DNA of 64,000 nucleotides from positions 1 through 64,000 of IMG/VR virus record IMGVR_UViG_3300045971_000577. One strand, given 5' to 3'. The DNA is from a virus. Both the position numbers and the translations under genes were made by a program. Below are positions 38,087 to 45,820 of the stretch, piece after piece. The number at the start of each line of letters is the position of its first letter. Position 1 is the first letter of the stretch. A model generated the notes under the pieces. It saw only the letters and a list, made by a program, of their open reading frames with translations. It searched no databases and was not told the origin of the DNA.

Positions 38087-38169
38087 CCGCGCCGGTTAGT
38101 CGGTTGCAAAGTTGATATATTAGTTATCACCTTCACGATAAAATATGCCATTATAATGATCGCAGACCA

Positions 38170-38433
38170 TTATTTGGCCACGGCAGCAATGATCTTGTCG
38201 AAATCTTCCTTCGAGTTGGCCATCGCCAGTTGAGCAAGACCAATGGATAGTTCTTGCATTTCTTCACCGGTTCGGTCGAACGCCTTGGCCAGTTCCGCAA
38301 CAATCTGTCTTTCGGAACTTGTTCCACCACTGGTCCTGAGAATAGTACGGAGACTTTCTGCAAGTTCCAAATTCAATGAACGACTATCGCGCAGACGTTC
38401 GATCGTCTCGACAAAGGTGGTCGGGGCACTCAT
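38170..38433 (-). CDS. hypothetical helical protein, 87 aa
   Basis: MSAPTTFVETIERLRDSRSL; helical, ends EDFDKIIAAVAK. ATGA overlap. Last gene of a four-gene run from 39207. Unknown. Confidence 0.8.
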   Translation of the reverse strand: MSAPTTFVETIERLRDSRSLNLELAESLRTILRTSGGTSSERQIVAELAKAFDRTGEEMQELSIGLAQLAMANSKEDFDKIIAAVAK

Positions 38434-38681
38434 GACACGCGAAACCTGCCGAGCGAAGCACCACGAATCATACCAGCCATTAGGTAACCCATTTCGCGTG
38501 CAGTGATACGAGTGGAATGAGCAGTCACCGCGCCGCTGCCGTTGAGTTCTTCTTCGAGCTGGTAGCCAAGACTGTTCTTGTCGATACTGAAATGTCCGAT
38601 TGCCATTGGTTCCTGTGAGCGAAGAAGTACGTCATTCAATCTGACGCATTGATCTCGCAAGGTGTATTTGGTGATACGCAT
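38430..38681 (-). CDS. hypothetical protein, 83 aa
   Basis: MRITKYTLRDQCVRLNDVLL; TGATG overlap with the gene upstream sets start 38681. Unknown. Confidence 0.8.
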   Translation of the reverse strand: MRITKYTLRDQCVRLNDVLLRSQEPMAIGHFSIDKNSLGYQLEEELNGSGAVTAHSTRITAREMGYLMAGMIRGASLGRFRVS

Positions 38682-38959
38682 CACATTCTGTCCATTGCTG
38701 CGGATTGTTGCTTCAGGTAGCCCTTGATTTCAAAGAGCTCGAGCTGCTTTTCGTGACCGGGAATCTCACCGGTGGCCTTGTTGCGCCATTGGGTGCCGTC
38801 AGCCACGTAGCATTCGACGATCTCGCGCCCGATGTTGGTTGTGCCAGCCTTCAGCATCATAGCCGACCATTCGAAGATGCCGGCTTCACGAGTGATGGTT
38901 ACTTCTTCAAGTCCATCCTCGTTCGAGGTAGCATGGCTGATTGAGTTGTAGTGCTTCAC
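38681..38959 (-). CDS. hypothetical protein, 92 aa
   Basis: MKHYNSISHATSNEDGLEEV; ends KGYLKQQSAAMDRM. ATGA overlap with the preceding gene. Unknown. Confidence 0.8.
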   Translation of the reverse strand: MKHYNSISHATSNEDGLEEVTITREAGIFEWSAMMLKAGTTNIGREIVECYVADGTQWRNKATGEIPGHEKQLELFEIKGYLKQQSAAMDRM

Positions 38960-39207
38960 GCCAGTGCCTCCGGGACGTCGTCTTCAAGTCCGTTCACCAA
39001 TGCATCAATGTCAATGCCGGCCACAACTTCGACGGATATAGTCTTCCTGTTCTTGTTCACCGTGTCGATGGTGACAGGACGGTACGGCCACAGTGCGCAG
39101 GTATGTTCGCTGCGGCAGGATTCCACCTGTTCGCGCCACGTGCCGCCGGCCAGCGGGTCGTAGATACAATCCTTGCACTTGTCATTGATGGCTTTGGTTC
39201 GGCTCAT
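38956..39207 (-). CDS. cysteine-rich phage protein, 83 aa
   Basis: MSRTKAINDKCKDCIYDPLA, GTWREQVESC, then CALWPYRPV: the KCKDCIYD...GTW..QVE.C...C.L.P.RP pattern is common in small proteins of proteobacterial phages and probably binds a metal. Role unknown. Confidence 0.85.
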   Translation of the reverse strand: MSRTKAINDKCKDCIYDPLAGGTWREQVESCRSEHTCALWPYRPVTIDTVNKNRKTISVEVVAGIDIDALVNGLEDDVPEALA

Positions 39208-39227
39208 GTTTGCTCCTTGATGCTTGT

Positions 39228-39256
39228 ATTATGCGGGATCAGGCGACAAGAGTCAA
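39228..39256 (-). promoter_or_regulatory. sigma70-type phage promoter
   Basis: -35 TTGACT, 17 nt, -10 CATAAT; leader lacks ATCGCAAC but keeps AAGGAG. Confidence 0.8.
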
Positions 39257-39462
39257 CTGGTGTCTTTCAACGACGCATTATGTAGTTCCACAATGTGGTT
39301 GGCAAGACGGTCACCCACATTGAAAGCAACCGCATTAGGCACGTTGTATATAGTTCGATTGGGTGAAAAGTCAGACCTCATTTCCACTGTGTCAGCAGTG
39401 TAGATTGATCCGTCGACCACCACCCATCGGACTTCAGTTATCTTCACCGGTAGGGATAACAC
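39253..39462 (-). CDS. hypothetical protein, 69 aa
   Basis: MLSLPVKITEVRWVVVDGSI; beta-rich. Overlaps the preceding gene by 19 bases. Unknown. Confidence 0.75.
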   Translation of the reverse strand: MLSLPVKITEVRWVVVDGSIYTADTVEMRSDFSPNRTIYNVPNAVAFNVGDRLANHIVELHNASLKDTS

Positions 39463-39689
39463 TTCAATGCGCCAGCCGCTGCATTTGTATCAGTGTAGAA
39501 ACCGCGAGCAGACAATGCAGCCCGCATCTTGGTAGGATCGGTACTCGACTTCAACCAAATCCATGCATCCAGATCGCCCCGGGATGCGGCAGACTCAAAA
39601 AACCTCTTCAGACGAGATTCATTTTCTGCCAGGTTGTTGGCGAAATCAGTATCGGTGGCGGCCTTCAGGCCCTGTTGTCGGGTGTACAT
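39444..39689 (-). CDS. hypothetical protein, 81 aa
   Basis: MYTRQQGLKAATDTDFANNL; helical N-terminal half. AAGGACCGCATC precedes the ATG. Unknown. Confidence 0.8.
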   Translation of the reverse strand: MYTRQQGLKAATDTDFANNLAENESRLKRFFESAASRGDLDAWIWLKSSTDPTKMRAALSARGFYTDTNAAAGALKCYPYR

Positions 39690-39714
39690 GATGCGGTCCT
39701 TGTTGCTGTGTGGT

Positions 39715-39743
39715 ATTGTGTAGCATTGTCATGCAAAAGTCGA
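39715..39743 (-). promoter_or_regulatory. sigma70-type phage promoter
   Basis: -35 TCGACT, 17 nt, -10 CACAAT; leader ACCACACAGCAACAAGG. Confidence 0.75.
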
Positions 39744-39789
39744 ATGTTATATTTCGGATTGTGAAATATACCACACCTTCTTTGGTGGA

Positions 39790-40083
39790 TTACTTACTGG
39801 GAGCCACCTGGCCGGGAACCCAGTTAGGATCTTTCGGTGCCAACGGTTGATACAGATCCCAACCGATGAAGTAGATCGGCACCACCACGGTCTCGCAGAA
39901 GATGACTGACCAGAAGATGGACCAGCCGGAGATCTCGTATTGGATCGTGGGGTTCTTCATCTCGGATTCGTTGATCAGACCGTAGGTGCCATATTCCACA
40001 CCGTTGATGGTCTTGTTGTCGGCGCCGCAGGCGGTAAGCAACAGAGCGGATGCAAGGACGGCAGCAAAGAGTGAGCGCTTCAT
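39790..40083 (-). CDS. lipoprotein, 97 aa
   Basis: MKRSLFAAVLASALLLTACG: lipobox LTAC with Cys at residue 19. Motifs 'INGVEYGTYGLINESE', 'PTIQYE' and 'PIYFIGWDLYQPLAPK' match a small bacterial lipoprotein family with a membrane segment near residues 55-75. May modify the host envelope during infection. Own promoter. Confidence 0.85.
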   Translation of the reverse strand: MKRSLFAAVLASALLLTACGADNKTINGVEYGTYGLINESEMKNPTIQYEISGWSIFWSVIFCETVVVPIYFIGWDLYQPLAPKDPNWVPGQVAPSK

Positions 40084-40106
40084 GGGATCTCCTATGTTGA
40101 GCCACT

Positions 40107-40135
40107 ATTGTATGTGCCTTAGAGTAGCAATGCAA
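40107..40135 (-). promoter_or_regulatory. sigma70-type phage promoter
   Basis: -35 TTGCAT, 17 nt, -10 TACAAT; leader with AGGAG. Drives the lipoprotein. Confidence 0.75.
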
Positions 40136-40138
40136 GAG

Positions 40139-40146
40139 GATAAATA
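40139..40146 (+). promoter_or_regulatory. T4-like late promoter
   Basis: GATAAATA 59 bases before the GIY-YIG start; the leader contains a hairpin GGGA-TTGCAG-TCCC. Confidence 0.6.
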
Positions 40147-40205
40147 AGTGTAGTTCGCGGGATTGCAGTCCCCAACCACTCTAATGCTACAAGGAGCAAT
40201 CAGCT

Positions 40206-40820
40206 ATGTATTTAGCCTATACTTATCTCGTCCGTAATAAGATAACAGGTCAATTCTATTATGGATTCAGATGTAAAAATGTAAAACTAAAAAGACACCC
40301 CGAAGATGATCTATGGGTGAAATATTTTACTTCATCTAAGAAAATTTCTAATCTAATTAAGGAATATGGAAAAGATTCTTTCGAATATATAATATTATCA
40401 ACGGACGTCGATCCCGATAAATGCTACACATTAGAGCAGATACTAATTTCCGAAAATATAAAGAATAAGTTATGCCTTAACGAATGTTGTCGGTTAACCG
40501 GCCGATTTTCAACAGCTGGACGCATTCCCTCCAACGAATCTAGATTAAAATCAAGTAAAACTCAGAAAGGAAGATCTAAGCTGCCCATTACAGAAGTGAC
40601 TAGAGAAAAATTAAGTACATCCACTAAGAATACATTTCTTAAGAACGGCTGTTCTGTTGAAACTAGAATAAAATTATCTCAGGCCACAAGTAAACCAGTA
40701 TGTGTTTTTGGTAACAGATACCTGTCTATGAAAGACGCAATTGATAAATTGAATCTAACTTATTGCATGTTGACCCACAGATTAAGATCTGATAAATTTT
40801 CTGATTGTTATTATCTATAA
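40206..40820 (+). CDS. GIY-YIG homing endonuclease, 204 aa
   Basis: Plus strand. MYLAYTYLVRNKITGQFYYG contains the GIY-YIG pattern in variant form (AYTYLV, FYYGFR). A NUMOD-like region with 'GRIPSNESRLKSSKTQKGRS' follows. Distinctly AT-rich beside its neighbours, consistent with recent arrival. AAGGAGCAATCAGCT precedes the ATG. Confidence 0.85.
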   Translation: MYLAYTYLVRNKITGQFYYGFRCKNVKLKRHPEDDLWVKYFTSSKKISNLIKEYGKDSFEYIILSTDVDPDKCYTLEQILISENIKNKLCLNECCRLTGRFSTAGRIPSNESRLKSSKTQKGRSKLPITEVTREKLSTSTKNTFLKNGCSVETRIKLSQATSKPVCVFGNRYLSMKDAIDKLNLTYCMLTHRLRSDKFSDCYYL

Positions 40821-41453
40821 GAGAAAAGGCTGCCGAAGCAGCCCCTATCGATTTCGATAATAGTTACCGAAGTAACTACTCTCTGATACAACACCTTCTG
40901 CGAGTTTCCTCTCCAGTTTGTATCTTTTTCCCAATTATCTATAATTTAATCATATAATTGCATGTTATCTTGTGGCGCCCACGCCTGCACGATACCAGTG
41001 GCCGGGTTCTTAGGCCCTTGCTAAGTTATTTAGGATAGTTTGAATAAAATCTCCACTGAGGATGAGTCCTCGTTAGTTATTTCACTTCTTTTGTCTTCGT
41101 TTTACGTTTCTTTATCTATAATTTATAAACTATGTTCCATGTAGGCTCTCAATCAGTGGCCATATCCGGTTACACTGTCCTACAGCGGGCTTGGCGTACC
41201 TTCCGACTCTCAAGAGCCATAATCAGCAGCACAATATGGGTCATAGAAAAGAGATTCTACAGTGTTCCCACGCACCGGACTCATCTTCTCTACAAGCTTC
41301 GGGAACCGCGACACGATTCCCGGCAGCTTGCCCATTTCGTTGTAGTGCAACTCTTCAGTTGTGCCTATAACTACTTACTTATGCCACACTTTACAGCATG
41401 GGCTAGTATTTGTCAACCCTTCGGTTTATTCCATTATCACTGAAGAATGGAAA
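40821..41453. other. gene-less interval after the endonuclease
   Basis: Starts with a GGCTGC-CGAA-GCAGCC hairpin (40828-40843) that may end the endonuclease message. Several imperfect inverted repeats follow (CGGGAA/TTCCCG near 41310, GTGCAACT/AGTTGTGC near 41347-41373). A minus-strand TTGACA near 41415 suggests transcription. No protein gene seen. Confidence 0.5.
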
Positions 41454-41813
41454 CTACACGGTTGCTGGGCTATTAGTCCGCTTGATGTGCAGCCCGGAAT
41501 GGGACTCAACCCATGCACCTGCTGTGGCCCGATCGATTTCTCGAACACCCCTCCATGTTTTTCTACCTGTCGGTATATCCTGGGATCCTAACCACTGGAC
41601 AAAGAACACGGACGACCTTCCATCGTCACTTGCCCGCATACTCCAGGAACCCCTAGAGTCTACATCCTGCTTCTTGGGTGGGACAGGACGATACCCTTTC
41701 GGGTAGATAAAGTTATTTATTTCCGTTCCGGTCTCGAACCGGACATCACCTACAACTTGATAGGCACAAGTTGGACACCAAAACATGCTTGCAGGGCCTT
41801 GGATGTCTATCAC
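41454..41813 (-). CDS. possible zinc-binding protein, about 119 aa
   Basis: Frame contains MFWCPTCAYQVVGDVRFETG and reads like real protein (IYPKGYRPVPPKKQDVDSRG). Start may be GTG 41813 (AAGG close by) or ATG 41786. One CxxC pair. Surrounding DNA is otherwise noncoding. Confidence 0.5.
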   Translation of the reverse strand: MIDIQGPASMFWCPTCAYQVVGDVRFETGTEINNFIYPKGYRPVPPKKQDVDSRGSWSMRASDDGRSSVFFVQWLGSQDIPTGRKTWRGVREIDRATAGAWVESHSGLHIKRTNSPATV

Positions 41814-41847
41814 AACCTTGCATCCCCATTACGAAAACAAACAACAT

Positions 41848-42072
41848 TCAGTTGGACGATCGGTACGTACCGACCACCCATCGATCTTTTTCTTCTTTCT
41901 CCATATGAGCAAAGGCTCTCTTGCTTATGTAGAAGTTCTTCTTGGCCATCTTCGCAATCAGCGTTTTGAGAGACTTCTCCAACTTCTGCCGTTCAGCTTC
42001 GATGGCAAGCTCTTCTTCGCGTGCTTGCACCAGCGCGGTGATCTTATCTTTGCTAAGTTTGATTGCAGTCAT
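41848..42072 (-). CDS. hypothetical coiled-coil protein, 74 aa
   Basis: MTAIKLSKDKITALVQAREE then an Ala/Glu/Lys helix; ends KDRWVVGTYRSSN. AAGGGAATGT precedes the ATG. Probably transcribed from the promoter at 42486. Confidence 0.8.
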   Translation of the reverse strand: MTAIKLSKDKITALVQAREEELAIEAERQKLEKSLKTLIAKMAKKNFYISKRAFAHMEKEEKDRWVVGTYRSSN

Positions 42073-42090
42073 ACATTCCCTTGTTGAAAA

Positions 42091-42168
42091 GCCCCACGGG
42101 GAATCGAAACCCCAATCGCGATGTTAAAAGATCACGACGTCAGCCTTTAGATAAGAAGATGTACAGGC
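42091..42168 (-). tRNA. tRNA-like sequence, possible Lys(UUU), degenerate
   Basis: Has a T-arm-like GGGG-TTTCGATT-CCCC and an anticodon-like stem CGTGAT/ATCGCG with the 8-base loop CTTTTAAC. The acceptor stem pairs only over four bases and there is no CCA. Either a decayed tRNA or an RNA that imitates one. Confidence 0.35.
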
Positions 42169-42186
42169 CCCTTACCTATGACGGAA

Positions 42187-42331
42187 ACTTATTGCAACAG
42201 ACTCAAAGGAACTGTCGGCACCAAGGCATTGGTCCACCGATTTCCGATCCGCCTCTTTCAACTGCAATGAAACTTGAATGGACGAGTAATTGCAGATCCT
42301 CTTCCAACCTTGTCAGTCTGTTGCAATAAGT
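42187..42331 (-). ncRNA. 145-nt RNA closed by a 17-bp stem
   Basis: ACTTATTGCAACAGACT (42187-42203) and its exact complement (42315-42331) enclose 111 nt with a further 7-bp stem (CTGCAAT/ATTGCAG). No coding frame. Downstream of the promoter at 42486, which has no gene of its own before 42072. Confidence 0.6.
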
Positions 42332-42485
42332 GCCCGAGAAACTTATAGGAACTGGCGTTTAGTGGCAGGATTGCGATTCCCGAAAATCCACTATCCATCT
42401 GCCAATGGACTTGAAAACTTCCCGATGTGCAGCGGCGAAAGTCTTCTCGTCAACCAGTTCGTATAAATCCCTAACGCATGCGACT

Positions 42486-42514
42486 ATTATGCCTAACTGT
42501 TACGGAATTGTCAA
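42486..42514 (-). promoter_or_regulatory. sigma70-type phage promoter to noncoding DNA
   Basis: -35 TTGACA, 17 nt, -10 CATAAT; no leader box. First product would be the 42187-42331 RNA. Confidence 0.8.
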
Positions 42515-42518
42515 GCGG

Positions 42519-42743
42519 TTATAGGAACCTTATCAGGTCATCACGCAGATCGATGATTTCGTACTCGATACTATTCGCTAGACCAGCCATCACCTGTGAA
42601 TCGGTGACGGCACCGGTTTGAGGATTGATCATCTGCTTTAACATCTTCAGCCTACGTTCGATAGCCTCGATGTGATACAATGCAGACGAAGCAGCTTCGA
42701 AGTTATCTTTTGCCACAGTTATCTCACAGATGAAAGTATGCAA
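42519..42743 (-). CDS. hypothetical protein, 74 aa
   Basis: MHTFICEITVAKDNFEAASS; helical, ends EIIDLRDDLIRFL. Overlaps the upstream gene by 20 bases. Unknown. Confidence 0.75.
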   Translation of the reverse strand: MHTFICEITVAKDNFEAASSALYHIEAIERRLKMLKQMINPQTGAVTDSQVMAGLANSIEYEIIDLRDDLIRFL

Positions 42744-42909
42744 CGATCAAGTTCACCACAGGAATCAACGGAACAATGATAAGTCCCACGACAATTTCCT
42801 TAGTGGTGTATGGATAGCGTTTCCTATAGTCGAGCCACTCAATAAACAGTATGCCGAATGAAACGACGACGGTAACTGCATAGACTGCACAAAGGATAGG
42901 AATGAGCAT
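42724..42909 (-). CDS. two-helix membrane protein, 61 aa
   Basis: MLIPILCAVYAVTVVVSFGI and VVGLIIVPLIPVVNLIVAYF flank a basic loop. Unknown. Confidence 0.8.
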   Translation of the reverse strand: MLIPILCAVYAVTVVVSFGILFIEWLDYRKRYPYTTKEIVVGLIIVPLIPVVNLIVAYFHL

Positions 42910-42911
42910 GA

Positions 42912-43301
42912 TTACCTCAGGTAGTGGATGTTTTCGATGATTGCATCCTTCTGTTCCCTAGAAAGAGTTGCAAAAACATCCTGTGCAACGCCGCGGCGAT
43001 ATATTCTGGCTTCCTGATCAATCTTCATATCACGAAGCTTACGCTCCAGATATTCGAGTTCCCACGATTCTGTCTGGTAGGTCAGCGTGTCATCAATGAC
43101 GGCGGCATCGTCGTAGAAGTGAACGGATGGTCCGGTTGCAGTCAGACTGACATTCACAGCGACACCAATACTTTGCGCCAATGCCTGTGCATCCATCAAC
43201 CGCTTGGGGACAGTCAGCAGATAGGCTTCCAATGCTGCTTCGGCAACAGCCTGCTCTCGAGCTTCACGGAGAATCTTTTCATCTTTTGTTTCACGAGCCA
43301 T
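42912..43301 (-). CDS. hypothetical protein, 129 aa
   Basis: MARETKDEKILREAREQAVA; helical with a central beta part. AGGGAAAGAAAA precedes ATG 43301, with ten-base overlap of the gene upstream. Unknown. Confidence 0.8.
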   Translation of the reverse strand: MARETKDEKILREAREQAVAEAALEAYLLTVPKRLMDAQALAQSIGVAVNVSLTATGPSVHFYDDAAVIDDTLTYQTESWELEYLERKLRDMKIDQEARIYRRGVAQDVFATLSREQKDAIIENIHYLR

Positions 43302-43500
43302 TTTTCTTTCCCTTTGTGCGTTCACGTGGCCAGTAGCCTTCGGCCAGATCATCCGTGATTGAATCCATGAACTTTTCCAGTGCTGCCTTGTTACGATGAA
43401 CACACTGGAAGAAATGCTTCTGATCACTGTCAGACAACCGCGTCACTATGGTGTGCAGCCCGTCTTCTTTCAGTTCCACCGTGTATGTGAACTTAGTCAT
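43291..43500 (-). CDS. hypothetical protein, 69 aa
   Basis: MTKFTYTVELKEDGLHTIVT; charged, basic end (PRERTKGKKNGS). TGATG overlap sets the start. Distantly similar start to 57118-57456 (MTKYTLTFDQDEEA). Confidence 0.8.
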   Translation of the reverse strand: MTKFTYTVELKEDGLHTIVTRLSDSDQKHFFQCVHRNKAALEKFMDSITDDLAEGYWPRERTKGKKNGS

Positions 43501-43730
43501 CAACATTTGTCGCTCCAGCTATACAGAAATGCCCACGAACCTGTTCCATCTCTCTGGTCAAACGTGCCGCGATAGACCGTGTAGTGTACGCTGAACCCTA
43601 CAGCAATGCAAACCCCTCTTGCTCCGCATAAATCCGCGGTTGCTTCGGGCAAGGCTTCGTAGTATTGCCTGCCTATACCAGGCGTCGACAATGGCGGGAT
43701 AAGTCGATAGCCATTGATGGTAGTTTGCAT
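43500..43730 (-). CDS. hypothetical protein, 76 aa
   Basis: MQTTINGYRLIPPLSTPGIG; ends FLYSWSDKC. TGATG overlap with the HNH gene. Unknown. Confidence 0.75.
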   Translation of the reverse strand: MQTTINGYRLIPPLSTPGIGRQYYEALPEATADLCGARGVCIAVGFSVHYTVYRGTFDQRDGTGSWAFLYSWSDKC

Positions 43731-44383
43731 CAATCTCTCACTGGGTAGCGCGTGAACATGATCTTACCCTCATTCATTTCTTGTTTCAGCCGTTTACGCT
43801 TCCATCCGACCTTCTGCAGCCATGTGTCAATTTTTCTTGAGAACGCGTCGGCAGAAACTTTCATTGCCCACTCGTTTAGTTTGAGTTCTATTACTTCCGG
43901 TGCAAGAGGATTTTCCTGGGCAGCAAGCATTTCCATTACTTTTCTGCGGGTATCGGGTGTCATCTTATTTACAAATCGTTTCACATTCACTTGATGTCCT
44001 TCGACCGAACCCTTCCTGCTATTGCAAGGAGAACACAGAACCTGCGTGTTGGAAAGATTGTTTGCTCCGCCCAGACCACGTGCAAGTATATGGTCACAGG
44101 TCAGCAACACTTCCTGTCCGTCGGCATCCAGCGCATACAGATTCAGGTGGGTGTACTGTGTTTGATTACGAAACGAATCGATGGAAAAGAATGCACCCTG
44201 TAACCCACAATGGGCACAGAAGAGCTTTCCGTGATCTCGCCCGAAAGTCTTTAGCCGTAGAGAACTCACTCCCACCTCGAATCCGTGCAACTGCACCTTT
44301 GTATCTTCGTAGTTCCAGCTGGACTTTATATGCCATACCACTTCGTCAACTGGAACTATTGTTCGTCTGAGATAGTTATTCAT
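43730..44383 (-). CDS. HNH endonuclease, 217 aa
   Basis: Zinc pairs CAHC (near residue 58) and CSPC (near residue 119) frame the HNH core 'TCDHILARGLGGANNLSNTQ', the McrA-type arrangement. C-terminal half is helical and basic. Part of the local operon rather than an obvious insertion. -10 box is eight bases before ATG. Confidence 0.85.
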   Translation of the reverse strand: MNNYLRRTIVPVDEVVWHIKSSWNYEDTKVQLHGFEVGVSSLRLKTFGRDHGKLFCAHCGLQGAFFSIDSFRNQTQYTHLNLYALDADGQEVLLTCDHILARGLGGANNLSNTQVLCSPCNSRKGSVEGHQVNVKRFVNKMTPDTRRKVMEMLAAQENPLAPEVIELKLNEWAMKVSADAFSRKIDTWLQKVGWKRKRLKQEMNEGKIMFTRYPVRD

Positions 44384-44391
44384 ATGCACAC

Positions 44392-44420
44392 ATTGTATGT
44401 GTGTTGATGGATACTGTCAA
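44392..44420 (-). promoter_or_regulatory. promoter of short-leader type
   Basis: -35 TTGACA, 17 nt, -10 TACAAT, eight bases before the HNH ATG. Confidence 0.75.
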
Positions 44421-44425
44421 CAGAA

Positions 44426-44611
44426 TTATTTCGGTCTATGGGCGTTATCCCATTCTTTGCGAGTCCATCCATTCATAAACAACTGCTCACGCCAGGTAGT
44501 TCGGTTTGGATCAACTAGGCCCATGTGTCGCCGGAAGAGTGTTTCCATCTCTTCCAATGATTTCCTCGTAAGACGGCGAAAGGTGTCATCTTCCGTATGA
44601 AAGGTGTTCAT
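44426..44611 (-). CDS. TEDDT-start protein, 61 aa
   Basis: MNTFHTEDDTFRRLTRKSLE; same N-terminal motif as 45114-45317 and 31878-32411, then 'WREQLFMNGWTRKEW' matching 'ERRQLFNSNGWGMQEF'. ATGA overlap with the bL12-like gene. Confidence 0.8.
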   Translation of the reverse strand: MNTFHTEDDTFRRLTRKSLEEMETLFRRHMGLVDPNRTTWREQLFMNGWTRKEWDNAHRPK

Positions 44612-44952
44612 GGCAGCCTACGAAGTTTCTCCGCGAGTACCAGTTGAAGAATTTCGTTAGCGAAATCGTCCTCGCCTTGCAGCAGCGCCTGCGCTCCGAT
44701 CTTGCGAAGTTCTTCAATCAGCCGGTGAACAGGTTCGCCGACATCGACCTTCTCACTACGAAGGATACGGCATTGTTCGTCAAACACCGTGTCCGTACAC
44801 GGTTGTAGATCGAACGTTTGCGGGACGCCCGCGATCTCGGATGCGTCCTTGGCTTCCTTAAGGCCTAACCCTGTGAGCATGCGGATAGCTTTGATGACCG
44901 AGACCTTGTTGTAATAGATCAAGGGACAGGTAAAGGTGATTTTCTTATTCAT
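44608..44952 (-). CDS. bL12 C-terminal-domain-like protein, 114 aa
   Basis: Residues about 13-37, KVSVIKAIRMLTGLGLKEAK, closely follow the ribosomal bL12 C-terminal fold motif (VIK.VR..TGLGLKEAK). The remainder is unrelated and helical. bL12's C-terminal domain recruits translation factors, so a phage copy could compete for them. The -10-like TACAAT is six bases before ATG, without a -35. Confidence 0.75.
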   Translation of the reverse strand: MNKKITFTCPLIYYNKVSVIKAIRMLTGLGLKEAKDASEIAGVPQTFDLQPCTDTVFDEQCRILRSEKVDVGEPVHRLIEELRKIGAQALLQGEDDFANEILQLVLAEKLRRLP

Positions 44953-44976
44953 GCGTGTATTGTATATGATTTAGTT

Positions 44977-45025
44977 GACAGTCGCGAGCGGTAGTGATCT
45001 TTTGTCCGACATACCCTCCACTGTC
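44977..45025 (-). ncRNA. GYG-loop hairpin element, isolated copy
   Basis: GACAGT/ACTGTC outer helix, internal loop G opposite GCG, then GAG/CTC helix. Same plan as the array at 47713-48600. Lies just upstream of the bL12-like gene. Confidence 0.55.
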
Positions 45026-45113
45026 ATTGGTTTGGTTTTTACGGGTTATAGGATGCTTTCGCAGACGCCCTTTTGCCTCGCCCCAATGGAACTAGCTGCC
45101 GACCTTCCCAACT

Positions 45114-45317
45114 TTAATCGTGTGGTAACTTTATATTTCGTGCCCTGCTGGATTCAATAAACTCCTGCATGCCCCATCCATTACTATTGAATAGCTGGCG
45201 TCTTTCGTCTGTACTCCATGAATAAGGATGCTGATCCCTCATCCACTGCCTGTATATCTCCTTCATCTCTGTGACAGATGGTCGCGATAGGGCTCGGAAG
45301 GTGTCGTCTTCGGTCAT
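45114..45317 (-). CDS. TEDDT-start protein, 67 aa
   Basis: MTEDDTFRALSRPSVTEMKE; paralogue of 44426-44611. Stop is followed by noncoding DNA. Unknown. Confidence 0.8.
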   Translation of the reverse strand: MTEDDTFRALSRPSVTEMKEIYRQWMRDQHPYSWSTDERRQLFNSNGWGMQEFIESSRARNIKLPHD

Positions 45318-45318
45318 A

Positions 45319-45582
45319 TCAGAATGTCCTTATGTCCAACATTGCTTCGGGCACGATGCTGGTGTCGAAACAATATGCATTCCACATCAGTTGATACTTG
45401 TCGACAGTTTCGCCCGGTTTCATCTGGAAGCCAAGGATCCAATAGTCGCCAAAGTATTCGAGGCCGAGATCAATCTCGTTTAGCTGATCGTCTTCGTACA
45501 TATCGAGGCAGAAAGTAACCGCTTCCTCGCGATCAGTGAAAACAATGCCAAACGCAAGGAGTGGAATTCTATATGTGCTCAC
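45319..45582 (-). CDS. hypothetical acidic protein, 87 aa
   Basis: MSTYRIPLLAFGIVFTDREE; ends FDTSIVPEAMLDIRTF. Between the tRNA region and the TEDDT gene. Unknown. Confidence 0.8.
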   Translation of the reverse strand: MSTYRIPLLAFGIVFTDREEAVTFCLDMYEDDQLNEIDLGLEYFGDYWILGFQMKPGETVDKYQLMWNAYCFDTSIVPEAMLDIRTF

Positions 45583-45583
45583 A

Positions 45584-45799
45584 TCAATCCCGAAGTCTGA
45601 TGCCAGCCGCGGCCAGATCGAAGTCAGCAGGGAAGGTCAGCGTAGCAGCCGGCGAGCCTTCATTGGTCCAGTAATGCTGATGCCCGTTATCTTCATCAAG
45701 CATTTCGTCGACTGTGTCCCTTGATCGGAACCAGTGGATAGACGAACTGCCATCGCCGCCGTCGGAAATCAATGCATAAACCGTTTGTGTCTTTGCCAT
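45584..45799 (-). CDS. hypothetical acidic protein, 71 aa
   Basis: MAKTQTVYALISDGGDGSSS; ends AAAGIRLRD. Immediately downstream of the tRNA structure, likely on the same transcript. Unknown. Confidence 0.8.
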   Translation of the reverse strand: MAKTQTVYALISDGGDGSSSIHWFRSRDTVDEMLDEDNGHQHYWTNEGSPAATLTFPADFDLAAAGIRLRD

Positions 45800-45820
45800 A
45801 TCTACCTTTCTATGTTATGA

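Noticed and set aside
41075-41100. GAGGATGAGTCCTC resembling part of a hammerhead ribozyme
   Set aside because: Contains GATGAGTCC but lacks the GGACGAAA partner and the third stem; a plain hairpin explains it.
41600-41760. tRNA-like words (CCGGTTCGAGACCGG and GTCCAGTGGTTAGGATCC)
   Set aside because: They do not assemble into a cloverleaf and are compatible with codons of the 41454-41813 frame.
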